Shown here: positions 10,830 through 23,895 of the stretch, piece after piece
Numbering within the stretch: position 1 is the stretch's first letter
How the letters are laid out: each line of letters starts with the position of its first letter
Notes under the pieces: generated by a model
What the model was told of the DNA's origin: nothing
Databases searched by the model: none
The model's input: only the letters and a program-made list of their open reading frames with translations
Translations under genes and position numbers: made by a program
Origin: Thermothielavioides terrestris NRRL 8126
Taxonomy: Eukaryota; Ascomycota; Sordariomycetes; Sordariales; Chaetomiaceae
Direction: 5' to 3'
Length of the DNA stretch: 64,000 nucleotides
Assembly (NCBI RefSeq): GCF_000226115.1
Contig: NC_016457.1
Coordinates: 3,410,001-3,474,000, forward strand

Positions 10830-11430
10830 AGATAGAACTATAACAACTATAGCAACTCCTTTTATTGTACTATTAGTAGCTATATCGTTAAGAGCGACTC
10901 TAACGATAAAGACAATGCCCTTCCTAAAGAAAAAGAGGATATCTATCTAAATTATATTAAGCGACTTATATATAGTAACTTTGTTTAATATATTTAGAAG
11001 TGTAAAAAGAGCTATATAGAGTATACTAAGTTGTATACTAAGTACTATTAAAATTTAATACTCTAGGCGACCAACTCTTCTTTATATATAGACTTAAAAC
11101 GTTTAATTAAATTTTATACTAACAACGAAGCTATTATAGAGCTTACTTATAAGAAGACTAAAACTAAACTAGTCTACTATACTATTTTAAAAGCGCTATT
11201 TATCGCCTTTATATATAGTTTTTACAACGTAATTAGTATAGCCCTTATATACTAGTCCCTAGCTCGTTTTACCTTCGCTTCCAACGTACCTCTAGTTACC
11301 TCCCCTACACTTTTAACTCTAAGCTAGTAGAGAGCCCTAGTTCTATACTAAGCTCCTTAAGACAATCTCGCTATATAGTACTATAGTCGCCTTATTAAGT
11401 ATATAGTGTAATACCTTAGTTTCTCTTAAC
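10830..11430 (+). pseudogene. Possible antisense frame in the gypsy 3' region
   Basis: On the strand opposite gag-pol, one plus-strand frame (codons starting at positions divisible by 3) reads protein-like for about 200 codons, for example SSLYIDLKRLIKFYTNNEA and then TYKKTKTKLVYYTILKALF. The interrupting stops I saw are TAA/TAG, which C-to-T mutation could create from CAA, CAG or TGG. Antisense ORFs in this position are known from some plant gypsy elements. Chance remains possible. Confidence 0.35.
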
Positions 11431-11999
11431 GAGAGAATTAGCGTATTGCAAGGGCTGTCTACACTATAGTATAGTTTTAAGCAACTGTCCTTAAGACGAA
11501 TTCGCATTTTATAGAGTACATTATTATACTTACCTCCCTCTCGCCTTTCTATACCCCTTAGGGGTCCCGCCCCTGCTATTCCCCCTATATATATCCTCCT
11601 ACCTACGACCTATACCATAGTCGACGCCCTTCCTCCCTAGTAGAGGACGTACTATACACCCGTCAAGCGCGTATACTACCCCCGCCTTAGACCCTTTACG
11701 TCCCTGCTCTACCCCCTTATATACCCGCCTTGCCTATATACTCGTTCAATAATAAGGAGGAGAACTTTCCTAATATAGGTTCTATTATAGACCTTAAGTA
11801 AATAACGCTATTTATATATTCTATTGTCTTTTTATATATAGTTGTACTCTATCTAGTTTTAGGAGGATAACTAAACTTAGGCTTGTCGTAGTTTCTCTAT
11901 ACCTAGGTAGTTGTATTTGTCTAAGTTATTAATCTTTATAGAGTAGCCTATATACAAATATAACGTTTTCCCTTCCTCCTCTAGTTTAATATTGGCCTA

Positions 12000-14900
12000 T
12001 TGTTGTATTATATATCTCTTTATTCCTATTTAAACTCGTTAAGTATAGCAGTATCTAAGAAGTTCTCTAGGGGCTTCTACATTAGTTTGTTATAACCTAT
12101 CTATTTAATATATATATCGTAGTTATTCCCTCTCCCTCTAGCGTTCTAAGCTTTAAAGATCGTCTTTACCCTATACTCTTACTAGGGAATACCCTCCTCC
12201 GATATAACCTATATAAGGTCTAGCTACTTATCTATAACTTTCTACGATAGGAGTGGGTCAAAGGCTACTTACTCAACTAGGTCGATATAAAAGGTTAGGT
12301 GTTATACGCAGTTTTGGGTCACCTGTGGCCACCTGTGGCCAACTGCGCAAGTGTGGGTCCACTGGGCCCACTAGGCCCCACAACAGCACTGGGCCCCGCA
12401 ACAGTGCACAGGCCACCTTACGCACAGGCCACTACACTCCTGTATTTAGGTGGGCACTTGCCCGCATTCCACACTCTTGCAATACATCCATCTTGCACTC
12501 CTCCGAAGCTCCTGCTTAGTTTGAGTGCTCCGCTGCTTTAGCTGACGAGGATAGATAGCAACCCACATTGTTCGTGTAACATTAGGTATAGACTACTTAG
12601 TATATTAAGGATTACCGTTAGAGGGGTAGAGACTATAACTACTTTATATTTAGCATTTAGCTAGTCGAGCTTCTTACTAGGGCAGTTCGTCTTTATATTA
12701 TATAGAGAGAGCTATATTTCGTCTCTTACTTTGAATTTCTTAGCTAGGCAATAGGAGTAGTTTATATTCGCCTACTACTACTACTATATATATACAATAG
12801 CTGTTTAGGTCTACTCTATCCCTTCTTTTAGATAGCGAAAGAACTTAGTAGTATAGCCTTCTAGAGATGCTATAAACGCTATTAGGATTATAATAAGTGA
12901 TATAGGACTTATATTGAACCTATAGAGGAGGTAGTTTAGATTTACTTTAGTTATAGATAAGTCCTTATTGTTAAATGCGAACTAGTAAGCTAGGAGATAT
13001 TTAAGCTAGTCGTACTATATAAAGGAGACGAAGATCTAGAGGATCGCCTATACCTCTTAGTTAACCTACTCTATCCCTTTATTTGTCTAAGGATAGTAAA
13101 AAGTCGATAGGAGCTGCTCTACCTCTACTACCTTATATAGTATAGTCTAGAATCTATTTAACTAGTCTAATCTATAGTCGGTTATAATTTAAGTTAAGAA
13201 CCTATAGAAGTGCTACTATACGTTATAGAACCGAAGGGTATACTCTTCTACCCCTATTAAATATATTGCCTTAAGCTATATATACTTAGAGAGGCGGTTA
13301 ATAATTACTATAAGGTAGCTAGACGCCCCTTTATCCTTTATAGGGAGGTTAGTTATAAAGTTAATAGAGATCTGCTTCGAAAAGCGATTAGGGATAGGCA
13401 AAGGTTGTAAAAGCCTTTAGTATAGCTACTAAAAGATCTTGCTCTAGTAGTACTAATTATAGTTCCTAATAAACCGTTTTATATTAGACGATATAAGGTC
13501 TTAGTAGTAATCTCTCTAAAGTATTTTAAATAGTTTATTATACCCTAGATATTCTAATATAGCTAAGTTATAAATCTGCTAGATAATTATAGTAATTAGA
13601 GGCTCCTATATAGGTAGCTAGAGACGGCTATAGAATAGGAGTATGTCTTATATATTAAAGGAGTAGTCTACAATCTAGGTCTATGCTATATTCGCCTCCT
13701 TTAGGAACTTCTAAGCCCCGTTGTAAATAGCCTAAAGCCAGTAAACGTAGTACTTATCCCTAATAACACCTTTGTCTTATAGAGCAATGAGCTGCTTATC
13801 TTCGAAAAGCGTCTCTCCTATAGGCAACCTAGCCTCCTCTTATATACTAGTCTAGTACACCTTGATTAGAGGGAGTAGCTAGGCGATACGCTAGCTATCT
13901 TTGGGCTTATCCTATTTACATTAAGAGAGTATATTAGGATATAAGGCCTAGGATCCTAGTTGATACTTTAGCTTAAAGTTGAATAGGAAGAACGTCTTAG
14001 TATATTAGGCTTATCGTTTACTAATTGGATATAGCTAGGTAAAGTACTTAAGGTTCATATAGTCGGTTAGAATAGTAAAGGGGGCTGCTATACTCTAGAG
14101 CTCTGTTGACTAGGCCTTAAGGTAAGAGATAAAAGCTAGTAGCTCCTTATTATAGATAATATAGTTACGTTTAATAGGGCTTAGTTTTATAGAGTAGTAG
14201 GCTATAGGGTAGAGAACTCTGTCCTCTCCCTATTGAGATAAGTACTTGCTAAGCGCTATACTAGAATAGTCCGCTTCTATAATCGTCTCCCTCTTAGGAT
14301 CCTACTATATAAGGATTAGCTCTAATATAAACGTAGCCTTAAACGTATCGAAGGCTTCCTATTCCTCTTTACCCTAGCGGAATAGGATGTTCTTATAGGT
14401 AAAATATATTAATAAAGCCGTCTTCTTAGAGAAGTTGGAGATAAAGTTGCAATAGAAATTAGTAAATCCTAGGAAGCTCTATACTCCTTAGACCTTATAG
14501 GGCGCCTCCTACTTATAGCTAGCCCTAATCTTCTTAGGGTTAGGATAGATATAGACCTCTACCTCTACAATGTACCCTAGGTACTTAACTTCCTTTACTA
14601 TAAATATATATTTCTTAAAGTCTAAGTTGAGGCCTATATCCCTAAGTCTTTAGAGGACCTTATATACCTTCTTTATATAGTCCTTTTAGCTTCTATTCGA
14701 GTATATTAAAACGTTGTTAAAATATATTATTATATAGTCTCTTAGTATTAGACTAAGGGCATTATTAATATATCTCTAGAACATTATAGGAATATTTATA
14801 AGCCTAAAGAAGTAAACTAGCTACTTAAATAGTCTAAACCTTATATAAAATACTATAAAGTGCTTATCCCCCTTAGCTATCTAGATATAGTAAAAAATAG

Positions 14901-16980
14901 CCCTAATATCTAGCTTTATAAGCTATTTAGCCTTAGCTAAGGACTAAAGAGTCTCTTAAATTAAGGGGAATAGGTATTAGTCCTACTTAGTAATCTTATT
15001 TAGAGCTTAGGAGTCTATATAGAACCTCTATTCTCCTCCTAGCTTCTTTATAAAGAAGACTAGGGCAGCTACTAATAAGGAGCTTACCTAGATCTATCCC
15101 TTATCTAATAGGTCTATAACCTACCTCTAAATCTCTAGGAGATAGTCCCTTAATATATTATATAAAGGTCCCTATAGAAGCTTAGGAGGTTTTCCATCTA
15201 GACCTATCTTAAGACGAATATAATAGTTGGCCTCCCTCTAATAGAGAGGCAAGCTATTCGCTTTCTCTTTATCGAAGAGGTTAGCGAAGTTATATAGCTC
15301 CTTTAGCAAAGCGACCTTTAGGTCTAGGTTAGTATTAGGCTAGGAGATAGCTACTCCTAGTATAGTAGTTATCTTATAGATACTAGTAATAAAGAATATA
15401 TCTTATACCCTTTTAGACTTCTTCCTTTATACCCTATAGGCTAAGCCTATAAACATTGCGCCTATAACTAAGGTAGTGTTAATTTCTTTCTAGTATAAAG
15501 AGCACTTATATACTTATAGGCTACTTTACAAATTGATAGTAAAGACCCTATTAGCTAGGTCTAATATAATCCTATAGTAGTTTATTTAAAGAAGCTTTAA
15601 TATAATGTTGTAGGCTAGCCCTAGGACTATATAGAATATAGTAGTATTAATCTACCTATCAATGTCTATTATAATATAAGTGATATATATAATTTTCTTT
15701 ATAATTTATACCCCTTTGACTATAATACCTAGGGTATAAAGAGTTTATAGGCTTATCTACTTAATCTTTAACCTCTAATATACTCTTTTATTAATAGCTC
15801 TATAGCTTTAGTACCTAGTATCCACTTATATATTTATAAAACTAGAGGAGTTTAAGAAAATAGAGATAAGAAAAGGAGGCTTATCTATTCTCTCTCTAAT
15901 CTCTATAAACTTATTCTATAAGTAGCTAGGTCCTTTCAACCCCTATACAAGACTTTGTATAGGGGCTACTCTTTTCCCTCCTCTTTTTTAGAAAGGGAGT
16001 CCTCCTCTACCTATTCCTTAGCCTCTAACTTATTAATATCGACCTAAGGAGCTAGTCTCTTAGCTAAAGCAAAGGGATAGGTAGCTATAAAGTAGCCCTA
16101 GCGTTTATAATAGATCTAGGCTCTAGCTTATTAGTATACTATATATACTTCGTTGCTTATCTACTTGGCCTATAGCGTGTTCACGCCTTGTTTTCTTCTA
16201 TTCTACTATTACTTTTCTCTACAACCCCTATTAGCTCCCTCCTAGGCTAGGGTAATATAGGTTATATTGATCTTAGTTATTGGTATATCTCTATTTATAT
16301 TCTTCTCTATATCTATATTAGGCCTAGGTCACTTTCCCTAGGACTACTAGTATTGTTCCTCTAGGTAGAGAGCCTCTAGGTTAATAGTAATCTTATAGTA
16401 CCTTATAACAGCTATAGCGTAGTCGTTCTATAGGACCCCTTATCCTATTGCAATATACTTCAACTTTAAGGAAAGGCATTGTTATAGTTTAATAAGTTAT
16501 ACCTCGTTGCTCTAATTGAGTCTTCTAGCCTTTAATAGCTTCGCCTTAAAATAAATAATAAAGGAGGAGAATAGCTTATTATCTCCTTAGTGGAATATAT
16601 CTAGCTCTATTAAGGCTATAACCTACTTATAGTGGTCTATATAGATTATTGTAAAATACTTAAGAAACGCTCCTAGGTTGTAGTTACATCTAGGTCTTCC
16701 CAACTTATAGAAGGCTACGACCTTAGCCTAAACCCTCTAGCTAAGGTTCCCCTAAATGAATATCCACTAGTTATAGGGGCCTTTAATAAAGTCCTAGTCC
16801 ACTACTAGGACGTATATTATTATAGCCTTCTAGGCGGCAAAGAGCTCCTTTTTATTATTGAAGAGTTATCCTATAGAGAGGCGCTTCCGCTATATCTAAG
16901 GATCTGCTAGAGCTATAGTATTAGTCGTTGAAGCTAGGACGTTAGCTACTATAGAGGCGTTTATAGTCTGAGCTATAGCA
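12000..16980 (-). pseudogene. Chromovirus gag-pol remnant
   Basis: Minus-strand translation through stops shows, from 5' to 3': gag (about 16,980-15,960); an aspartic protease region near 15,850-15,500; RT around 15,200-14,350 with a degraded active site (F-N-N-VLIYS for FDDVLIYS) followed by VKYLGYIV and GVQSFLGFTNFY; RNase H about 14,290-13,850; the HHCC zinc finger near 13,600-13,400 (LGYNKLFKIL); the integrase core about 13,390-12,900; and a chromodomain-like tail near 12,250-12,000. The DD to NN change fits G-to-A mutation. A solo LTR (12300-12581) separates integrase and chromodomain. It is non-functional. Confidence 0.85.
12300..12581 (+). repeat. Young GC-rich solo LTR (282 bp) with perfect TSD TTAGG
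   Basis: It begins TGTTATACGCAG and ends TTCGTGTAACA, with TTAGG on both sides (12295-12299 and 12582-12586). It is far richer in GC than its host element and contains a short direct repeat, GTGGCCACCTGTGGCC, near 12323. It is inserted in the mutated chromovirus pol gene, so it is younger than that element. It is unrelated in sequence to the 248-bp LTR at 1561 except for the TGTTA start. Confidence 0.82.
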
Positions 16981-17206
16981 ATCTAGGCTATACAAAGTTC
17001 TTTAATAGTTGTGTTCTAATATACGATCGTCTTCTATAAAAGTTGGAAATATTTATAGATCTAATCTAGGTCTAGGACCTATAGGATGCCTAGGTTATTT
17101 ATAGTAACTTCTAGTCTATTTAGTACTAACGTCGAAACGCCTAGTGTGCTACTCTCGTCTATACTTAAAAGCAATAGCTGCTCTATCTATATAAAGGTAG
17201 TTAAAC

Positions 17207-17466
17207 TATAATATACTAGCCTTATAGCGTCTGTAGATAAGTGTACAATGTTCTATTCAACTACCTTAAGGAGAGAAAAGAAGAAGTATAGGTTGCAGCT
17301 CTTACGTATAGAGTTTTCAAGGGCTCGTATATAGGGGGCTCGAGCTAATGTTATTCCAAGAGCTAGGCAGGCCCGCCTTGGGCCTACGGCAAGCCCATTA
17401 TAGGACCGCTATAGATCCTAGGCATAGCCCCACATACCTAGCCCAGGTGTAGCCTAGTCTGTAACA
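17207..17466 (-). repeat. 5' LTR of the Ty3/gypsy chromovirus
   Basis: This 260-bp direct repeat of 9633-9892 has an intact outer edge, GTCTGTAACA, followed by the target duplication ATAGC. Confidence 0.85.
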
Positions 17467-17471
17467 ATAGC

Positions 17472-18160
17472 TAATTAACTACCTCTCTTACAAGCCTTCT
17501 AACCTAGGCTCCTCTACTATATAGTATATAGTAAAGGTCTAAGCAAATCTATATAGTCTAGAGCGCCTAGAGTCTAGGCTATAGAAAGCGCCTATACTAG
17601 ACGACTAAGTCTTCTACTATTTTTACGCTTCTCTATAAATATAGAGAAGAGTATTGACCTCTAAGACTTGAGCTTTAAATAGAAAGCCCTAAAGGACTCT
17701 AGCACCCGCTCTACTCTAGGTTAGTAAGAAGCTTTATATTATAGTTAAGCTCTAGTGCTAGCCTAAGACCGTATTAGTAAAGACGTAGTTAGAGAAATTC
17801 TAGTTGACTAGTCTTCTAAGCTTTCTACCTTATAACTATATCTGCTATTTCTATTGCTCCTTTCAAGCCTCTCTGAGTACTTGCTTAGTAGCTTATAGCT
17901 AGCCTACTTTTGTGCTCCTAGTGTCTACCTTTCTACTCTTATAGACTCCTATAGTCTCTACGCCTCTTAAAGCTCCTTTAGTTTTTATGCTTTCTAAAAA
18001 CTCTAGTTAAATATACCAATTAGCTAAGGTATATAAGATAATAAATTCTTTTATTTAGGTCATTAGGTCTAAGGTAGTAGATTTTATAATCATTCTAATA
18101 GTCCTTAGTAGCGTTTTACTAAAATTGCGATTATTACTAGTATAGGTTTCTAAAGAGAGA
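17472..18160. other. Unassigned RIP-mutated sequence
   Basis: The minus strand shows a protein-like, Arg/Ser/Leu-rich frame with many stops in part of this stretch, but I could not match it to a known element. It is likely an old transposon fragment. Confidence 0.35.
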
Positions 18161-18248
18161 AGAAGAAAGCTATTAAGTAGCTAAGCGAGAGCTAGAGAAA
18201 AGAGGATATAGATCAAAAGAGCTCCTCTTAGTAGGTGTGAGGAGAGCT
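18161..18248 (-). repeat. Fragment of a TRIM-family LTR
   Basis: The run AGCGAGAGCTAGAGAAAAG and the following AGTAGGTGTGAGGAGAGCT match the middle of the TRIM LTR in the same orientation as copy 1. It stops where an inverted chromovirus LTR fragment starts. Confidence 0.65.
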
Positions 18249-18279
18249 CGATAATCTAAGTGATAGTACGCTAAAAAAT
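18249..18279 (-). repeat. Left piece of an older inverted chromovirus LTR
   Basis: This short stretch, ending GTACGCTAAAAAAT, is the reverse complement of the middle of the LTR at 18280-18532. It continues at 23896 on the other side of the inserted element, so the younger element landed inside an LTR of its own family in opposite orientation. Confidence 0.65.
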
Positions 18280-18532
18280 TGATACAAGGCAGAGAGGAAT
18301 AGAGCGGTTATATAACCTACGTGTCTGTGTATGTAGATTAGATAAGGGTGCCTCGCGCCTCACGTTATAGACTTTGCAACGCTAGGCCCGATCGGGCAAG
18401 CAGTGTATATATATATATATTCTACTTTGCAAATATATATTTCTTAGCGTATTACTGCCTAGATCTTCGATCTACTACTATAATCAATCTACATCTTGTT
18501 CTATTATGTATCTATAGCACTTTTCTATATTA
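18280..18532 (+). repeat. 5' LTR of the RT-less chromovirus
   Basis: The 253-bp LTR is preceded by AAAT. It starts TGATACAAGG and ends CTATATTA (from CA). It contains a GGTTATATAACC palindrome near 18305. Confidence 0.82.
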
Positions 18533-18959
18533 AGCAGTAGCTACGACTATAAGATCATTGACTTAATCATTTTCTTCCTTTATCATTATTAATCGACTAG
18601 TCTATATAGTAGCTTTATCGATAGTAGTAGCTAGGTGAACTCCCACTTTCTTCACGTAGCGACTTAATGAGGTTGATAGCGTTGGAAGCACCTAATCTTA
18701 CCTTCGAACAACGGTTCAGTTGAAGAACCTCGATCGTATAGCGGTTCTACCGATAGCGATTACGATCTTTAGCTATCGATAGATTAATCTACACAACAGC
18801 GATCGCCGATAGCAGTGGCTAATCAACTATCTAGTTCTTCTCGTATAGCGGCGATAGCCAATAGCGAATATACTTATTCAACTTACTTTCTATAGTTTAA
18901 ACTAAGGCGATAGTTAAGATAGCCGATTATAGCTATAACACTTGTTCTCGCGTCTCTTC

Positions 18960-21900
18960 ACTAGCTAAGTAGCTCTCTAAACGCGATGCCACTATAATCA
19001 AGAAGATTAAAGAGACGATATATACTTTATATAAGAGATTTATTCTCCTAGCTTTAGAGCTACCTAATCTACTAGATTATACTCGCTATAATACTTCTAT
19101 TAGCTAAGAGGATCCTAACAATATACAACTAGGCAATAAGCTATCCTTCAAAGACGCTTAGAGCAATCTTGAGGAAGCTAGGGATATTCTAAACCTCCTA
19201 GAGTATATTAAAGTCGGTACTAATTAGCCTTTCGTTAAATAGCTTAGCTAGACTATTAGTAACTATGCTATTCTCCTTAATAATACTATTACTACTGTCA
19301 ATAAACTTTAGGCTAATATCTCTAAGATTCGACCTATATTCGAGAGGTTAACAAGCTTTTATAACTGCTTTAAAGGCCTATTAGAGGTTATAAGTTAGCT
19401 TAAAGCTACTATTGCCTAGACTAGAGAAGTTGCCTAATAGGTCTAGTATTAGGAGAAGCTCTTGACGTAGTATATATATAATATAAATAATTAGCTAAGC
19501 AAGATTGATAATACTATTACCTAGTTAGCTGCTAAGAACTTGTTGGCTAATCTATTATTAGCTAAGGAGCCTCTACTAGCTACTCTTATATCGACTATAG
19601 GGCTATAGCTATATACCCCCTCGATCTGGAGCCGCCGCTTGGTCGTAATAGTAGCCTCTCTACTTAAGAGCCTTCGCTTACCTCCCCTAGTTAAGTATAT
19701 ATAACCTTGCTTATAGACCATCTTTCCTATCTCTCTAAAGAGCGTCGATATTAGTATAGCTTATAACCTAGCTATAAGTATACTACTAGTATATTAGGCC
19801 CCTATTATATACCCCTATAACTCGTACTTAGGCGGCTAGCGCTAGGCTATATTACTTTCTAGCGATCTTCACTAGTCTAAGTCGCTTTAGGGCGACCCTC
19901 ACTAGGCTAAGCCGCCTTAGAGTAGCCAACGCTAGACTATATCGCCTCTTAGACGGCCCTTTAGCGCTAGTAGCTATAATCTAAACGACCTAAGCGACCT
20001 AGACGATAGCGACGGTAGACGCTATCTAAATAACTACCTAAATAACCGTCTACCTTTCTTGCCTCCTCCGAACTATAGTTATCGAAAGTATTTCTATAAT
20101 ACTATAGGTACTAGAGGTAGCTAATCTATCTCTACCTTTAAAATTAAACACGATAATATTAGCACTTTCAATCCTAGCTATAAGGACCTTAACGATATAG
20201 GTATCGTTATAGATAGTAAGAACGTGATTTTTATTAATATCTATTGCTTTATTTAGCATTTATCTACCTTTCTAAAAGACTTCGACACTAGCTATAACGT
20301 AGCTTAGTAAATCCTATACCTCCTACCTATAGTTTTTGCTAGCTAAGCCCTCTTTTAGTAGAATAGCGAAGTCATTATTTAGGAACGTTTATAGTAGCGC
20401 TAAGCTAGCCTTTATATAGTCTTTAATTAATTAGTAAAGCGTTTTATAATAGATCGCTAAGTAGCTATCGACAAGTTTAACCAAGGATAATTAACTATTA
20501 GATATATCACAGAGAACCCTAATACTCTAAGAAACTTCTTCTAAAAGAAGTTACATTTTATATATATAGTAAGCTAGATTAATTATAATAACTCCAACTA
20601 ATAAAACGCTATAGGTACTATCTATAATCATTTAGACTTAACTATTATATCTTTTCTTCTATACTTAAAGACGAAGTATACTCTAATGTACTATATATAT
20701 AAGATTATAGAAGTATAGCCTACGTTTGTTATTATAGCTTACGATAAGTTCCTAGAGTTGACGAAGTCTTTACTTACTAGCAAGTCTACTGCTTCTAGCA
20801 ATACTAAGTCTAACAAGAAGCTCTTTAGATACGCCGATCGCTATAACGATAACTACTAGAACCGTGACGATGACTACTATAACTAAGATCGCGATTAGAG
20901 TAGTAAGCGCTACCTAGATAATTACAATTCTAAGCGTAACAATTAAGCCTAAGACTAAGCGTACTTTATCGATGATACTAATTCGAAGACGTTATCCAAT
21001 TTGGAAGCTAATGACAAAGTCGAGGCTAATCGTAAGTTATCTATTTCCAACGATATCGACGAGTTAGATATCGCCTATATAGCTTATAATTTAAAGCTAA
21101 CCTATTATAAATACTACTAGACCTTCAATATAGTTCCTACTACCAATGTATATATCTACGTTTATAGTAAGATAATTGTTCTTAAAAGCATTCACTACTA
21201 TTAAGCTAATTAGGCTAACCTAGGCTAGCGAACCTACGGATATTGCAATAGCTTGTTTGATTCCTAGAAATAGCTCTTTAAGTACTTAAAAACCTATTCG
21301 ATAGCTGCTTCTAGTCCTATCAAGTGCTTAGAACGTATAATCGCTACTGCTAAGGACGTCTTAGAGGATGACATCCTACTTGCCAAAGGCTCTAGTCGAG
21401 CTATAGACTTTACTATCGACCTAGAAGTGCGAAAGACCCCTTACCAAGGAGGAACTCTAATATAGACTTTCTAAATAAGAAGTTGCCTACCTTATTTAGA
21501 TAGTTAAGAAATTATATACTATAATCTACTCGTTGTATAAGCTAGTTATCGTCCTTATAGATTATATCTCTATAAAAGATATCGTTAACTAGACTATTTT
21601 AGACACGTCGTCTACTGAGCAGGCTAATTATAGGCTTATCAATGTCTCTATTTACGTTTCGTAGTATAACTTAGAGATTCATCACCTCCTAGGCCGCTTA
21701 AATCTTATACTCAATGCGCTTAGCTATCTTAAGGCTCTATAGGATAATCTGAACTATGAGAATAGCGCTAGTAACAACGATGTAGTCCTTGATAATATCT
21801 AGTTCGCCTTTGTAGAAGCGAAGTTGGATAACGACCTCTAAGCTCGATTTATAACTATATACTCTTGTAATACCAAGTATACCGCTATCATCAAAGATCT

Positions 21901-23590
21901 TACCGTCGAATTAGCTACTGAGGGCAGTAGTAAGTTTTTTTCTTAGCTTAAGCTCTCGTTTATCCTTATAGATAGCCTTCTCTATAATATTTAACTTAAT
22001 AGATTACGTTTACTTTATATACCTTATAATATAATTTAGACTATTATAGAAGCTACCTACAATGAGAAGTATCACTTTAGCACTGAGCGGATATTATACG
22101 ACTTACAAGGTATATTAATAGCCTATAAAACCTATAACGTTAAGAAGTACGTTAAGCTACGCCTAAAATGCTAGGTTAATACTATAGACTATCGCCCTAA
22201 ACTAGGCAACTATCAATCGATTTGACTATCTAATACCTTGCTAATATACGTTATCGCTATCGATTTTATTCTAGGCCTACAGAAGGTCTAGGCTACTAGT
22301 TCGCTTTAGTAGCTTCTAAACTATAACTACTTCGATAGCTTGCTTATAGTATTTTATAAGTTATCGAAGTGTACCCTCCTTATTCCTAGCAATTTTAGCT
22401 ATTCAGCTTAAGAATAGAGGTATATTCTAAATCGCTAACTGCTTCTTAGCAACTAAGATATACCTACTATAATCATCTCCAACTACGATCGTAAATTTAC
22501 TTTCGACCTTTAGCGAAGTGTCTAGAAGGCTCTAGGTACTAAGTTACTAATAATAACGTCATACTACCTATAAGTGGATAGCCTTTTAGAATATAAGAAC
22601 TAGACTATAGAAATTGTAATTCGCTTCTATATATTTAAATGCTTTAAAAGTAATTAGCTAGACGTCATTGTACTTCTATAATAGCACCTTAATAACATTT
22701 ATATTGAAGCTGTTAAATCCTCGCTTTATAAGCAACTCTTCAACTTTAAGCTTCTAGAACCTTTAGAAGCTTTTACTAACTAGGCTGCTACTAAGCTAGC
22801 TGCTATTCTAGCTTTATAAGATGCTCTACGTTAAGATGCTTAGTTGAGTATAGGCTTCGTAGTAGCGTATATTAAACGTTGTTATAATAGTAAACACTAT
22901 AATATCGAATTCCAAGTAGGCAACAAAGTTTATTTATACCTATACTATAGTTACTATCTCTTAGGTAACTTATCTTAGAAGTATTTACAATAGTATACTA
23001 AGCCTTTTCTAATTAAGCGCTACGTTAGACGCCTAGTATATAAACTAGATCTCTTAGCTAATATAGGTATCTACCTAGTTATTTTTATCATTTACCTTCG
23101 CCTAGCTCCTTAGGAAGATAATCCTTTTAGCTGTAATACGCTACTTTCTAGTCCGATTATCGACTCTTAATTAGACTACTCTTCTTATAACAACGAATTA
23201 AGCGATAAATATAAAGTTAATATAATCCTTGACTATAAGGTTAAATATAAAGATCTTAAATATTTAATTAAATAGACTAGCTACAGCTAAGAAGAGAGCG
23301 TTTAAAAGATTATATATAAGCTATATTATATATAGCGCCTAATTAACGAATACTAGGCTCGCAAAGGCGATTATCTAAATCGCTTAGTCTCTTAAGAAGA
23401 GCCTCCTACACTTGATTAGGCACCTCAACCAGCCTATAAACGCGGCTAGCCTCGTAAGAACCTTATTCCCGCTAGCAATAATAAGATATAAAAGAAGTTA
23501 GTTGATCACTATCTAGATTAATCTAGTACTATACTTCTAGCCCTACGTCGTAGCACTCGATTGAAGCGTAATTAACGATATAGAGGATCT
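18960..23590 (+). pseudogene. RT-less chromovirus gag-pol remnant
   Basis: Plus-strand translation through TAA/TAG gives a gag-like region (18,960-21,250) with an Asp/Arg/Tyr-rich tail near 20,830-20,950. Immediately after, at about 21,490-21,760, comes the end of RNase H (YKLVIVLIDYISIKDIV, then LEIHHLLGRLNLILNALSYL). The HHCC finger lies near 22,060-22,190, the integrase core from about 22,250 to 22,690 including DRKFTFDLQRSVQKALGTK and NQTIEI, and a chromodomain at 23,220-23,330 (DYKVKYKDLKYLIKQTSYS). The RT and most of the protease are missing. A deletion junction lies somewhere in 21,250-21,490. Confidence 0.75.
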
Positions 23591-23641
23591 AGATAGGTAA
23601 GGCAATAAGGGCATTGCCGTTTTTTCTTATAGGCCTAAACT

Positions 23642-23891
23642 TGATATAAGGTAGGGAGGAATAGGGGGGTTATATAACCCACGTGTCTATATACGTAGAT
23701 TAGATAAGAGTGCTCTACGCCCTACGTTGCAGACTTTGCAACGCTAGGCCCGATCGCAGGCGGTGTACATATATATGTTCTGCCCTGCAGATATATATTT
23801 CTTAGCGTATTACCGCCTAGATCTTCGATCCACCACTATAATCAATCTACATCTTGTTCTATTATACATCTACGGCACTTCTCAATATTCA
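23642..23891 (+). repeat. 3' LTR of the RT-less chromovirus
   Basis: The 250-bp LTR ends AATATTCA and is followed by AAAT. It is less mutated than the 5' copy. Confidence 0.82.
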
Positions 23892-23895
23892 AAAT

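Larger units (their letters stand above)
9633..17466 (-). mobile_element. Full-length Ty3/gypsy chromovirus, RIP-inactivated
   Basis: Two 260-bp LTRs (9633-9892 and 17207-17466) bound a 7.8-kb element. The 5-bp target duplication ATAGC lies at 9628-9632 and 17467-17471. The minus strand decodes in order gag, protease, reverse transcriptase, RNase H, integrase and a chromodomain-like tail, the gene order of Ty3/gypsy. A 282-bp solo LTR is nested at 12300-12581. About 2 kb between the pol end and the 3' LTR has no sense-strand protein, unusually long for this group. Confidence 0.9.
18280..23891 (+). mobile_element. Second Ty3/gypsy chromovirus, lacking reverse transcriptase
   Basis: LTRs at 18280-18532 and 23642-23891 start TGATA(C/T)AAGG. 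The 4-bp target duplication AAAT is at 18276-18279 and 23892-23895. Length is 5.6 kb, about 2 kb short of a complete chromovirus. The inside contains a gag-like part, then RNase H, integrase and chromodomain, but I find no RT domain between zinc-knuckle region and RNase H. Confidence 0.85.

Noticed and set aside
12253..12541. Open frames of 80-88 codons
   Set aside because: They lie across a GC-rich solo LTR with proven target duplications, so they are not genes.
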